Shown piece after piece: positions 45,798 to 53,408 of a DNA stretch of 64,000 nucleotides. This DNA is from Streptomyces roseus (GTDB lineage: Bacteria; Actinomycetota; Actinomycetes; Streptomycetales; Streptomycetaceae): assembly GCF_001044425.1 (NCBI RefSeq), contig NZ_LFML01000015.1:38134-102133 (forward strand). Reading direction: 5' to 3'. Made by a program: the position numbers and the translations under genes. The notes under the pieces were generated by a model. The model worked only from the letters and a program-made list of their open reading frames with translations. It did not search any database and was not told where the DNA came from. Positions within the stretch are counted from its first letter, which is position 1, and every line of letters begins with the position of its first letter.

Positions 45798-47981
45798 ATG
45801 CGGCGCAAGGCGGCGGCCGAGGTCATCGGCGCGGGCGAGCGGCTGTACGAGGCGGCCGGCGCGCTGCTGGCGGACCACCGGCGGGCCGTCGAGGCCGTAC
45901 GGGAGGCCTGGACTCCGCTCCACGCGGACCTGGCCCGCTCCGAGCTGCGGCGGATCCCCGTCGACCGGCTGGCCCACGTCACCGAGGGCCGGCTGCGGGC
46001 GGCCGTGGTGGCCGCCGTCGAGGCGGCCGGGTACGACACCGTGCAGCGCGTACTGGACGCCGGGCGCCACCGGCTGCGCCAGATCCCCGGGGTCGGGCAG
46101 CAGAGCGCCGACCAGGTGCTCGGCGCCGCCCGCCAGCTCGCCGAGGCCGCCGGGGAGACCGTCGCCGTCCACCTCGACGTGGACCGTCCGGAGCCCCGGA
46201 CCACCGCCCTGGTCGCCGCCCTGCACCCGCTCGTCGAAGCCGGCCCCGACGCCCGGAGCGCCGCCCGGGCGGCCGAGGCCCTCGACGCCGGGCTCGGGCC
46301 GCTGCTCGCCGAAGCCGGACCCGCCGGCGGCCGGCTGCGCCGGTGGCTTGCGGGTCGCGAGCGGCGCGAGCGGGCGCTCGCCGCGCTCGCCGAGATCGGC
46401 CGGCGGACGGAGCGCGCGGCGGCCGACGGCGTACCCGCCCTGCTGGCGCAGGCCTCCGTGGACCTCTTGCGCGGACCCGCCGACGAGGCTGCCGCCTGGG
46501 TCGACTTCGAGCTGCGCTCCGCCGAGTACTACGGCCTGCTCGCGGAGATCACCGAACGGCCCGGCGGCGGCGCCGACGCGGCCGCCGCCCGCGGGTTCCT
46601 GCCCGAGGCGCTGGCCGAACGCGTCCTCGCCCAGGCGCTCGACGACACGTACCGCCGGGTCTCGCTGCGCGGGTACCAGTCCTTCGGCGCCCGCTTCGCC
46701 CTCGCCCAGCGGCGGGTGATCCTCGGCGACGAGATGGGGCTGGGCAAGACGATCCAGGCACTCGCCGCCCTCGCGCACCTGGCGGCCCAGGGGCACCGCC
46801 ACTTCCTCGTGGTCTGTCCGGCCGGCGTCCTGATCAACTGGACCCGCGAGATCGAGGCGCGCAGCACCCTGCGCGCCGTCGCCCTCCACGGCCCCGGCCG
46901 GCACGACGCCTTCGCGGACTGGCGCGCGGAGGGCGGGGTGGCCGTGACCACCTTCCAGGCCTTGACCGGGTTCCCCGGAGCCGCCGCCGGGGAGCTGGGG
47001 ATGCTCGTGGTGGACGAGGCCCACCACGTCAAGAACCCGCAGGCCCAGCGCTCCCTCGCGGTGGCCGCCTGGGCCGCGCGCTGCGCGTACGTCCTCTTCC
47101 TCACCGGCACTCCGATGGAGAACCGGGTCTCCGAGTTCCGCAGTCTCGTACGGATCCTGCGGCCCGAGGCGGCCTCCGGGATCGGCGAGGTCGACACGGT
47201 GGCCGGGTCCAGGGCGTTCCGCGCGGCGGTGGCCCCCGCGTACCTGCGGCGCAACCAGCGCGACGTACTGGCCGAGCTGCCCGCGCTCCAGTGGACCGAC
47301 GAGTGGGAGGAGCTGAGTGCGGCCGACCGGGAGGCCTACCGGACGGCGGTGCGGGCCGGCAACTTCATGGCGATGCGCCGGGCCGCGTACGCGCGTCCGG
47401 AGAAGTCGGCGAAGCTGGCGCGGCTGCGCGAGCTGGTGGCGGAGGCCGCCGCGGGCGGGCTGAAGGTCGTGGTGTTCTCCGCGTTCCACGAGGTGCTCGG
47501 GGTGGTCCAGGACGCGCTTGGCCGGTCGGCGCAGGAGGGGAGCGGCCGCCTCTTCGGGCCGGTCTCGGGGAGGGTGGCGCCCGCCCGCCGCCAGCGGCTC
47601 GTGGACGGGTTCGGAGCGGCGGTCGGGCACGCGGTGCTGCTCGCGCAGATCGAGGCGGGCGGCATCGGGATCAACCTCCAGGCCGCCTCCGTGGTGATCC
47701 TGTGCGAACCCCAGGTCAAGCCGGCCGCGGAGCAGCAGGCCGTGGCCCGCGCGCACCGGATGGGCCAGGTGCGGGCGGTGCGGGTGCACCGGCTGCTCGC
47801 CACGGACGGGGTGGACCAGCGGGTGCTGGAGGCCTCGGACCGCAAGGCGCGGCTCTTCGACGCGTACGCCCGGCGCAGCGTGGTGGCGGAGTCGGCGCCG
47901 GAGGCGGTCGACGTCTCGGACACCTCGCTGGCCCGGCGCATCGTCGAGGACGAACAGGCCCGCCTGGGCGCGGTCGGCTGA
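45798..47981 (+). CDS. SNF2-family DEAD/DEAH helicase
   Basis: A 727-residue ATPase. The N-terminal 250 residues include a helix-hairpin-helix motif (RLRQIPGVGQQSADQVLGAA, about residue 98) expected to bind DNA without sequence specificity. The SNF2 core begins near residue 290: motif I LGDEMGLGKTIQAL, motif II VVDEAHHVKN, motif III FLTGTPMEN, then motifs V/VI IEAGGIGINLQAASVVI and EQQAVARAHRMGQ. Such proteins translocate on duplex DNA. No restriction or BREX/DISARM gene is adjacent, so a repair or transcription role is as likely as defence. ATG 45798 has GGGGGG eight bases upstream. Confidence 0.9.
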   Translation: MRRKAAAEVIGAGERLYEAAGALLADHRRAVEAVREAWTPLHADLARSELRRIPVDRLAHVTEGRLRAAVVAAVEAAGYDTVQRVLDAGRHRLRQIPGVGQQSADQVLGAARQLAEAAGETVAVHLDVDRPEPRTTALVAALHPLVEAGPDARSAARAAEALDAGLGPLLAEAGPAGGRLRRWLAGRERRERALAALAEIGRRTERAAADGVPALLAQASVDLLRGPADEAAAWVDFELRSAEYYGLLAEITERPGGGADAAAARGFLPEALAERVLAQALDDTYRRVSLRGYQSFGARFALAQRRVILGDEMGLGKTIQALAALAHLAAQGHRHFLVVCPAGVLINWTREIEARSTLRAVALHGPGRHDAFADWRAEGGVAVTTFQALTGFPGAAAGELGMLVVDEAHHVKNPQAQRSLAVAAWAARCAYVLFLTGTPMENRVSEFRSLVRILRPEAASGIGEVDTVAGSRAFRAAVAPAYLRRNQRDVLAELPALQWTDEWEELSAADREAYRTAVRAGNFMAMRRAAYARPEKSAKLARLRELVAEAAAGGLKVVVFSAFHEVLGVVQDALGRSAQEGSGRLFGPVSGRVAPARRQRLVDGFGAAVGHAVLLAQIEAGGIGINLQAASVVILCEPQVKPAAEQQAVARAHRMGQVRAVRVHRLLATDGVDQRVLEASDRKARLFDAYARRSVVAESAPEAVDVSDTSLARRIVEDEQARLGAVG

Positions 47982-47987
47982 AGCCGC

Positions 47988-49001
47988 TCAGAGCCCCCGC
48001 ACCGAGGCGATCGTGAACGTCGTCGGCGTGCCCTCGCCCATCGGGCCGCCCTTGTCGAACTGGGACCGGACCACCAGCGTGCGGCCCGGGGTGTGGCTCA
48101 GCGTGGTCGGGATCTGCAGCGCCGGGTCCGTGATCGTCCGGGTCAGCCGGGCCCGGGTGCCGTCCGGGCTTACGTGCCACCGGGTCAGGGTGTTCGTGGC
48201 GTTGTGGGCCACCCGCAGGGTGCCGTCCGCAGCGAGGTCCAGGCCGTCCGCGTGGACGAGGTCGCCGCCCCGGAGGGCGACGCGGGACATCGCGCCCGTG
48301 CGCAGGTCGATGCGGTGGAGGTCGCCCGCGGTCATGTCCACGGCCAGCAGGTAGCGGCCCGCCGGGTCCGAGACGATGCCGTTGAGCGTCAAGCTGCCCG
48401 CCGGGGACGGGGTGAGGCGGCCCTTCAGGTCGTAGGCGGGGAGCAGCGGGCCCGAGCCGGCCGCGAGCTGGGCCGGTGTGACCCGGTAGATCACCGCGCG
48501 CACGCTGTCCGTCAGGTAGGCGGTGCCGTCCGGGGTGATGGTCAGGTCGTTGACGAAGAGCGCGCCCGCCCCGGCGACCTCGAAGTGGGCCAGGCGGCGG
48601 CCGGACGCGGCGTCGTAGACGGCGACCCCGGAGGTGGAGTCGGTCACCCACAGCCGTCCGCGGGCGTCGACGCGCAGGCCGTTCGCCGTGTGGCGGCCGT
48701 CCGTGCCGGCGGGCAGGAACACCTCGGCGGTGCGCGCACCGGGGCGGGCCCGGTAGACGGTGCCGTCCGCGTACGAGCCGACGTACACGGTCCGGTCGCG
48801 CGGGTCGGTGGCTATGCCCTCGGGGTAGACCTTCCCGCCGGGGAGGGTGAAGGCCGTGGAAACGCGGCTGTCCGGGACGGACGCGGGGGCGGAGGCGACG
48901 GGGGAGGCCGGGGAGGCCTGCGCCGCCGGGATCGCGCCCAGCGTGAGTGCCGTGGCCGTCGTCAGGGTCAGGAGGGTCGCGGGCAGGAGCTTCTTCAGCA
49001 C
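47988..49001 (-). CDS. Secreted SMP-30/gluconolactonase-like beta-propeller
   Basis: A 337-residue exported protein. The signal peptide MLKKLLPATLLTLTTATAL ends near AQASPASP. The mature part is a six-bladed propeller with repeated strands: VYPEGIATDPRDRTVYVGSY, ANGLRVDARGRLWVTD, VNDLTITPDGTAYLTD, LNGIVSDPAGRYLLAVD and HADGLDLAADGTLRVAHN. The Asn/Asp residues at blade ends resemble the calcium and substrate site of SMP-30 lactonases. The substrate is unknown. It is divergent from a MarR regulator and shares a palindromic operator with it. Confidence 0.88.
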   Translation of the reverse strand: MLKKLLPATLLTLTTATALTLGAIPAAQASPASPVASAPASVPDSRVSTAFTLPGGKVYPEGIATDPRDRTVYVGSYADGTVYRARPGARTAEVFLPAGTDGRHTANGLRVDARGRLWVTDSTSGVAVYDAASGRRLAHFEVAGAGALFVNDLTITPDGTAYLTDSVRAVIYRVTPAQLAAGSGPLLPAYDLKGRLTPSPAGSLTLNGIVSDPAGRYLLAVDMTAGDLHRIDLRTGAMSRVALRGGDLVHADGLDLAADGTLRVAHNATNTLTRWHVSPDGTRARLTRTITDPALQIPTTLSHTPGRTLVVRSQFDKGGPMGEGTPTTFTIASVRGL

Positions 49002-49033
49002 AGCAGGTGTCCTCTTCCGTGTAGGTGAACACG

Positions 49034-49074
49034 AAGATAGGTTAGAGCTCTAATGCATGCAAGGGCCTTAGGAT
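49034..49074. promoter_or_regulatory. Shared MarR operator with divergent promoters
   Basis: The perfect palindrome TTAGAGCTCTAA (49042-49053) is followed by TGCATGCA (49054-49061). On the minus strand -35 TTGCAT (49057-49062) and -10 TATCTT (49034-49039) have a 17-bp spacer containing the palindrome. On the plus strand TAGGAT (49069-49074) lies six bases before the marR ATG, with the palindrome over its -35 position. One bound dimer could block both promoters. Confidence 0.7.
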
Positions 49075-49080
49075 GCAGCC

Positions 49081-49518
49081 ATGACCTCCATGCCTCCCGA
49101 GGAGCGCATCGGCTCGCACGTCAAGCGCGCCGAACAGGCGCTCCTCGCGGCCAAGAACGCCGCCGTGAAGCCCGCGGCGGTAACGGTTCCGCAGTACGCC
49201 GCGCTGCTCTGGCTCTCCGAGAAGCCGGGGATCTCGGCCGCCGCCCTCGCCCGGCTGTGCGGGGTGACGCCGCCGACGATGAACACCGTGCTGAAGAACC
49301 TCCAGGAGCGCGCGCTCATCGAGCGCACCCCGCACGAATGGCACCGCAACGTGCTGGAGACCCGGCTGACGGAGGAGGGCCGGGCGGTGATGGAACTCGC
49401 CGACGCCCGCGCCGTACGGGTGGAGCGGGCGCTCGCCGCCGCCTTCTCGACGGAGGAGCGGGAGCAGCTCATCGCCCTGCTCGGGCGGTGCGCCGAGGTG
49501 CTCGACGCCCAGAGGTGA
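49081..49518 (+). CDS. MarR-family transcriptional regulator
   Basis: A 145-residue winged helix protein: helix 1 GSHVKRAEQALLAAKNAAVK, the recognition region ISAAALARLCGVTPPTMNTVLKNLQERALIERT and wing HEWHRNVLETRLTEEGRAVM. There are no cysteines in the OhrR sensing position near the N-terminus, so a small-ligand rather than peroxide signal is more likely. It should bind the palindrome in the promoter it shares with the secreted lactonase. The message appears leaderless, with TAGGAT six bases before the ATG. Confidence 0.9.
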   Translation: MTSMPPEERIGSHVKRAEQALLAAKNAAVKPAAVTVPQYAALLWLSEKPGISAAALARLCGVTPPTMNTVLKNLQERALIERTPHEWHRNVLETRLTEEGRAVMELADARAVRVERALAAAFSTEEREQLIALLGRCAEVLDAQR

Positions 49519-49678
49519 CCAGTCCGAATGCACGGAGCCGCAGACCGGCGTGGCGCGGAGCACGTCCCACCGGTCCCAGGCAACCCATCCGATCGTTGAC
49601 ACCTCTGTAAGAGGTGAAGGGGGACCGATCGGTCCGACCCGCGCTCAGGGAGCGCCGGAGAAGGAACGGGACAAATCC

Positions 49679-50785
49679 GTGCAGCATGACCAGCTTCAGG
49701 GCGACGGCGACCTCATGACCGAGGAAGGCCCGCAGACCACGGGCCGCGGCCGTCCCAAGCGCCTGCGCAGGCTTCTGATCAGCGGTGCGCTGGCTCTCAC
49801 GCTCGTCGCCGGGGGCGGCGCCGCGGCGTACAAGTACAAGCTCTTCTCGGACATAGGGGATCCGGTCTCCTTCGGCAAGGTCCAGGAGTCGGCGGCCGCG
49901 GTCGAGGAGATCCGGCCGGGGGTGAGCATGCCGACCGGGCCGAAGGCCTCGTTCGTGCGGACGTACCGGCTGCCCGACGGCACGCAGATCGGCCGGACGA
50001 CCCTGACCGGCGCGAAGTCCGGGTTCACCGGAGACGTGTGGGTGTGGGTCCCCAAGCAGTACGACGACCCGGCGTACGCCAAGAGCGCCTTCCCGGTCCT
50101 GATCTCCCTGCCCGGCGGCCGCGGCTACCCCACGAACTACTGGGGCACGGGCCCCGGCCTCGGCCTCCAGAAGGCCGTGAGCGACGGGGCGAACGCCGGC
50201 ACCAGCCTGCCCTTCATCCTGATCATGCCGGTGCACAACGCGGACACCAAGCACCACTTCGACGCCTCCGACATCCCCGGCGAGCCCAAGATGGGCACCT
50301 GGATGGCCGAGGACATCCCGGATTTCACGCGGGCCAATTTCCGCACCTTCACCTCCCGGGACGGCTGGGCGTTCATGGGCTCCTCGGCGGGCGGGTTCGG
50401 CGCGTTCAAGCACGTCCTGAAGTACCCCGACCGCTTCAAGGCGGCCATCGCCAGCGGGGTCGACATCGTCCCCGACTCCCCGCTGTGGAAGGGGAACACG
50501 CAGGCCATGGACGAGAACAACCCGGAGAAACTCGCCGAGAAGCTGATCGAGGAAGGCGGGCCGGACGTCTACATCAACTTCCAGATCGGCACCAAGGAGA
50601 CCGGCCGCGAGAAGGCCGAGAAGTTCATGAAGGAGTACGGGAGGGGTCCCGTGCACACCACGCTCCAGGTGATCCAGGATGGTGAGCACAATGGGAAGTC
50701 GTACGTCCGCGGTATGAGGGAGGGCGCTCTGGAGTGGATCAGCAAGGTCATGCTGGCACCGACGCCCGACCCCGCCGTGCGATGA
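49679..50785 (+). CDS. Membrane-anchored alpha/beta-hydrolase (esterase D-like)
   Basis: A 368-residue protein from the GTG at 49679 (an ATG at 49715 is also possible). One N-terminal span (RLLISGALALTLVAGGGAAAY) anchors it facing outward. The hydrolase has the nucleophile elbow WAFMGSSAGGFGAFKH near residue 240 and a late His in IQDGEHNGKSY, the layout of the esterase D/antigen 85 group: HNADTKHHF and EDIPDFTRANFRT flank the core. It may be an acyl-transferase or esterase of the envelope. The stop overlaps the start of the protease gene (ATGA), so the two are coupled. Confidence 0.88.
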   Translation: MQHDQLQGDGDLMTEEGPQTTGRGRPKRLRRLLISGALALTLVAGGGAAAYKYKLFSDIGDPVSFGKVQESAAAVEEIRPGVSMPTGPKASFVRTYRLPDGTQIGRTTLTGAKSGFTGDVWVWVPKQYDDPAYAKSAFPVLISLPGGRGYPTNYWGTGPGLGLQKAVSDGANAGTSLPFILIMPVHNADTKHHFDASDIPGEPKMGTWMAEDIPDFTRANFRTFTSRDGWAFMGSSAGGFGAFKHVLKYPDRFKAAIASGVDIVPDSPLWKGNTQAMDENNPEKLAEKLIEEGGPDVYINFQIGTKETGREKAEKFMKEYGRGPVHTTLQVIQDGEHNGKSYVRGMREGALEWISKVMLAPTPDPAVR

Positions 50786-51579
50786 AAGCGGTCGTCCGGG
50801 GCGCCTTCGCGGCTGCCGTCGCCACCGTGGCGGCGGCCCTTGCCGTCGGCTTCGTCACGGCGACGGACGAGGACCTGCACGCCGTGCACCCCTTCCCCGG
50901 CGTCGGCGTGCTCATGGCCAACGGCGAGCACTGGTGCACGGCGAGCGTCGTCGACAGCCCGAAGGGCACCGTGGTCGCCACCGCCGCCCACTGCGTGGCC
51001 CCGGCGGGCGAGGGCGGCAAGCCCGGGGCGGTCGCCCACGACGGCATGGCCATCGGCGAGCTCTCCTTCGCCCCCGCCTTCACCGGCGAGGGCGGGGGCC
51101 GCCAGCCGCTCGGGGTGTGGAAGGTCCGCGCGGTCCACGTGGACGAGCGCTGGACCAAATGGGGCGAGGACACCGCCGATTTCGCCTTCCTCAGCATCGC
51201 GCCGGACGAGGACGGCCGTACGGTCCAGCAGGCGGTCGGCGGCGCCGACGAGGCCCCGAAGCCCGACTGGACCTCCGGCTACGAGCGCGAGGTGACGGTC
51301 GTCGGCTATCCGGAGTCGGACCGCAACCCGCAGAACAAGCCGATCTCCTGCACCACCCAGACCAGCCACGACCAGGAGGACCCGGCCATGCTGTACATCG
51401 GCTGCGCCGGCTTCTGGTCGGGCACCAGCGGAAGCCCCTGGATCGCCGACCGCGGCGGCCCGGGGAACCCGGGGCGGCTGATCGGGGTGCTCAGCGGCGG
51501 CGACACGGACGTGGACTCCACGGCCGCGCTGTTCGACGAGAAGGCGAAGGCGCTGTACGAGCAGGCCGCGCGGGACTGA
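50782..51579 (+). CDS. Secreted trypsin-like serine protease
   Basis: A 265-residue exported protease of the trypsin/V8 fold. The signal peptide is MKAVVRGAFAAAVATVAAAL; the catalytic triad is His in VVATAAHCVAP (about 69), Asp in DTADFAFLSI (about 134) and Ser in FWSGTSGSPWIAD (about 216). Cysteines near each catalytic loop may form disulfides. ATG 50782 overlaps the upstream hydrolase stop in ATGA, suggesting fixed stoichiometry and a joint extracellular role. It converges with the EamA gene. Confidence 0.92.
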   Translation: MKAVVRGAFAAAVATVAAALAVGFVTATDEDLHAVHPFPGVGVLMANGEHWCTASVVDSPKGTVVATAAHCVAPAGEGGKPGAVAHDGMAIGELSFAPAFTGEGGGRQPLGVWKVRAVHVDERWTKWGEDTADFAFLSIAPDEDGRTVQQAVGGADEAPKPDWTSGYEREVTVVGYPESDRNPQNKPISCTTQTSHDQEDPAMLYIGCAGFWSGTSGSPWIADRGGPGNPGRLIGVLSGGDTDVDSTAALFDEKAKALYEQAARD

Positions 51580-51609
51580 GAGCGGCCCGCCCCCCGACCC
51601 TGTTGCCGG

Positions 51610-52548
51610 TCACTGCCTGCGCTCGGTGCCGACGATCACGGACACCGCCACCACGACGATCGCGCCGCCGACGAGGATCGGCACGGTCAGAGCCTCGTCC
51701 AGGACCAGCGCCCCCAGCGCGACCGCCACCACCGGGTTCACGTACGCGTACGTGGCCACCAGCGACAGCGGCGCCGACTGCAGCAGCCACGCGTACGCCG
51801 TGAACGCGACCACCGAGCCGAAGACCACGAGGTAGCCCAGCGCCAGCCAGGAGGCGGTGGAGTACGCGGTCAGGTCCAGCGTGTGGTGCTCGCCGCGCAC
51901 CAGGCCGGCGATGATCCCGCCGGCCCCGCCCGCGAGCATCTGGTACCCGCTGCCCGTGAACGGGTTGTCCGGCAGCGACAGCTTCGAGGCGGAGAACGAG
52001 CCCAGCGACCACAGCACGGACGCCACGACCACCAGCACCACCCCGGACAGGCGCACCTCGCCGCTGATGCCCGGGACGGTCAGCACCGCGAGCCCGCCGA
52101 AGCCCAGCAGCACCCCGCCGAGGGTGCGCAGCGGCGGCCGGTCACCGGTGGCCGTCCTCAGCACCACCAGCCACATCGGTACCGCGGCGATCAGCAGCGC
52201 GGCCAGGCCGGAGGGCACCGAGGTCTCGGCGAGGACGACGAGGCCGTTGCCGCCGAGGAGCAGCAGCAGGCCCACCACCGCCGCGGAGCAGACCTGCCCC
52301 CGGGTGGCCCGGAGCGCGCCCGGCCCGTACCGCCAGGCGACGAGGCCGAGGAGCAGCAGGCCGGCCGCGATGAAGCGGGCTCCGGCGGACAGGAACGGCG
52401 GCATGGTCTGGACGACGATCCGGATGGCCAGGTACGTCGAGCCCCAGACCACGTAGACCAGACCGAGCGCGGTCCAGACGGCGCCGGTGATCGCGCGGGG
52501 CGCGGATTCCGGCGCCGCCGTGCCCCCGGAGGTCCGCGAAGTGCGCAT
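51610..52548 (-). CDS. EamA/DMT family exporter
   Basis: A 312-residue membrane protein with ten predicted helices in two EamA repeats: LGLVYVVWGSTYLAIRIVVQTMPPF begins repeat 1, and FSASKLSLPDNPFTGSGYQML leads into repeat 2, which ends YAYVNPVVAVALGALVLDEALT. Members export amino acids, drugs or metabolites (RhaT/YdcZ-type). ATG 52548 is six bases after TAGGAT, indicating a leaderless message. The gene lies next to the PEP-mutase/threonine-synthase pair on the same strand but has its own promoter. Confidence 0.9.
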   Translation of the reverse strand: MRTSRTSGGTAAPESAPRAITGAVWTALGLVYVVWGSTYLAIRIVVQTMPPFLSAGARFIAAGLLLLGLVAWRYGPGALRATRGQVCSAAVVGLLLLLGGNGLVVLAETSVPSGLAALLIAAVPMWLVVLRTATGDRPPLRTLGGVLLGFGGLAVLTVPGISGEVRLSGVVLVVVASVLWSLGSFSASKLSLPDNPFTGSGYQMLAGGAGGIIAGLVRGEHHTLDLTAYSTASWLALGYLVVFGSVVAFTAYAWLLQSAPLSLVATYAYVNPVVAVALGALVLDEALTVPILVGGAIVVVAVSVIVGTERRQ

Positions 52549-52554
52549 GACGGG

Positions 52555-52560
52555 ATCCTA
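52555..52560 (-). promoter_or_regulatory. -10 of leaderless EamA gene
   Basis: TAGGAT on the minus strand, six bases before the ATG at 52548. Confidence 0.6.
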
Positions 52561-52598
52561 GGTTCGTTGCCGCGTACACGCTTCCCGGTGGCCGTGGC

Positions 52599-53408
52599 TC
52601 AGCCCTGGAGCAGCGCGTTCAGCTCGCCGTACGGGAGGCCCCCGTCGAGCGCGCCGTACGTGCCGCCCGCGATCAGCTCCTCGGCGGCGCGGCGGACCAC
52701 CTCGTACGCGGCCGACGCGACGCCGGAGCCGAGGCTGACGCGGGCGACGCCGAGGGCGCCGAGCTCGGCGACGGCCGGGGCGCCGGGGCCGGCGAGGAGG
52801 TTCAGCGGGGCGTCGATGCCCTTGACCAGCTCGGTGACGGTGGCCGCGTCGACGACGCCCGGGACGAAGATGCCGGAGGCTCCGGCGCGCAGGCAGGCGG
52901 CGGCGCGCGCGAGCGTCTCGTCGAGGCGGTTCGCCTCCTCGCCGAGGCCGAAGAGGAAGGTGTCGATGCGGGCGTTGATGAACAGCGGCACCCCGGCGGC
53001 GTCGGCGGCGGCCCGGGCCGCCGCCACGCGCTCGGCGTGGTCGGCGGGGGCCCGCGTGCCGTCCTCGATGTTGATGCCGGCCGCGCCGGCTTCGAGGACC
53101 CCGGTGACCGTCTCGGCGACCCCGGCCGGGTCGGCGCCGAAGCCGCCCTCGATGTCGGCGGTGACGGGGACGGAGACGGCCGCGGCCACCCGGGCGATGA
53201 GGTCGAGGGCGCGGTCCCGGCTCAGGGCGTCCCCGTCCGGCGTGCCGAGGGTCCAGGCGACGCCGGCGCTCGTGGTGGCGACGGCGGGGGCGCCGGCGGC
53301 CTCGACGAGGCGGGCGCTGAGGACGTCCCAGGCGTTGGCCAGCGCCAGCGGCGCGGCGGGGGTGTGGAGGGCGGCGAAACGGCGGGCGAGATCAACGGTG
53401 GTGGTCAT
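52599..53408 (-). CDS. Isocitrate lyase/PEP mutase family protein
   Basis: A 269-residue TIM-barrel enzyme. Features are LALANAWDVLSARLVEAAGAPAVATTSAGVAW, the Mg2+-binding VTADIEGGFGADPAGVAETV, GINIEDGTRAP and FINARIDTFLFG, as in the ICL/PEPM superfamily. The exact reaction (oxaloacetate hydrolase, methylisocitrate-type lyase or C-P bond formation) cannot be assigned; the EDKxxxK-type motif of true PEP mutases is not evident. Its ATG overlaps the stop of the PLP enzyme gene (ATGA), so they form a coupled pair. Confidence 0.85.
   Translation of the reverse strand: MTTTVDLARRFAALHTPAAPLALANAWDVLSARLVEAAGAPAVATTSAGVAWTLGTPDGDALSRDRALDLIARVAAAVSVPVTADIEGGFGADPAGVAETVTGVLEAGAAGINIEDGTRAPADHAERVAAARAAADAAGVPLFINARIDTFLFGLGEEANRLDETLARAAACLRAGASGIFVPGVVDAATVTELVKGIDAPLNLLAGPGAPAVAELGALGVARVSLGSGVASAAYEVVRRAAEELIAGGTYGALDGGLPYGELNALLQG

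Noticed and set aside
45798..47981. Phage-defence operon around the SNF2 helicase
   Set aside because: The neighbours are a sigma/anti-sigma pair and a secreted lactonase; no methylase, nuclease or other defence gene is adjacent.
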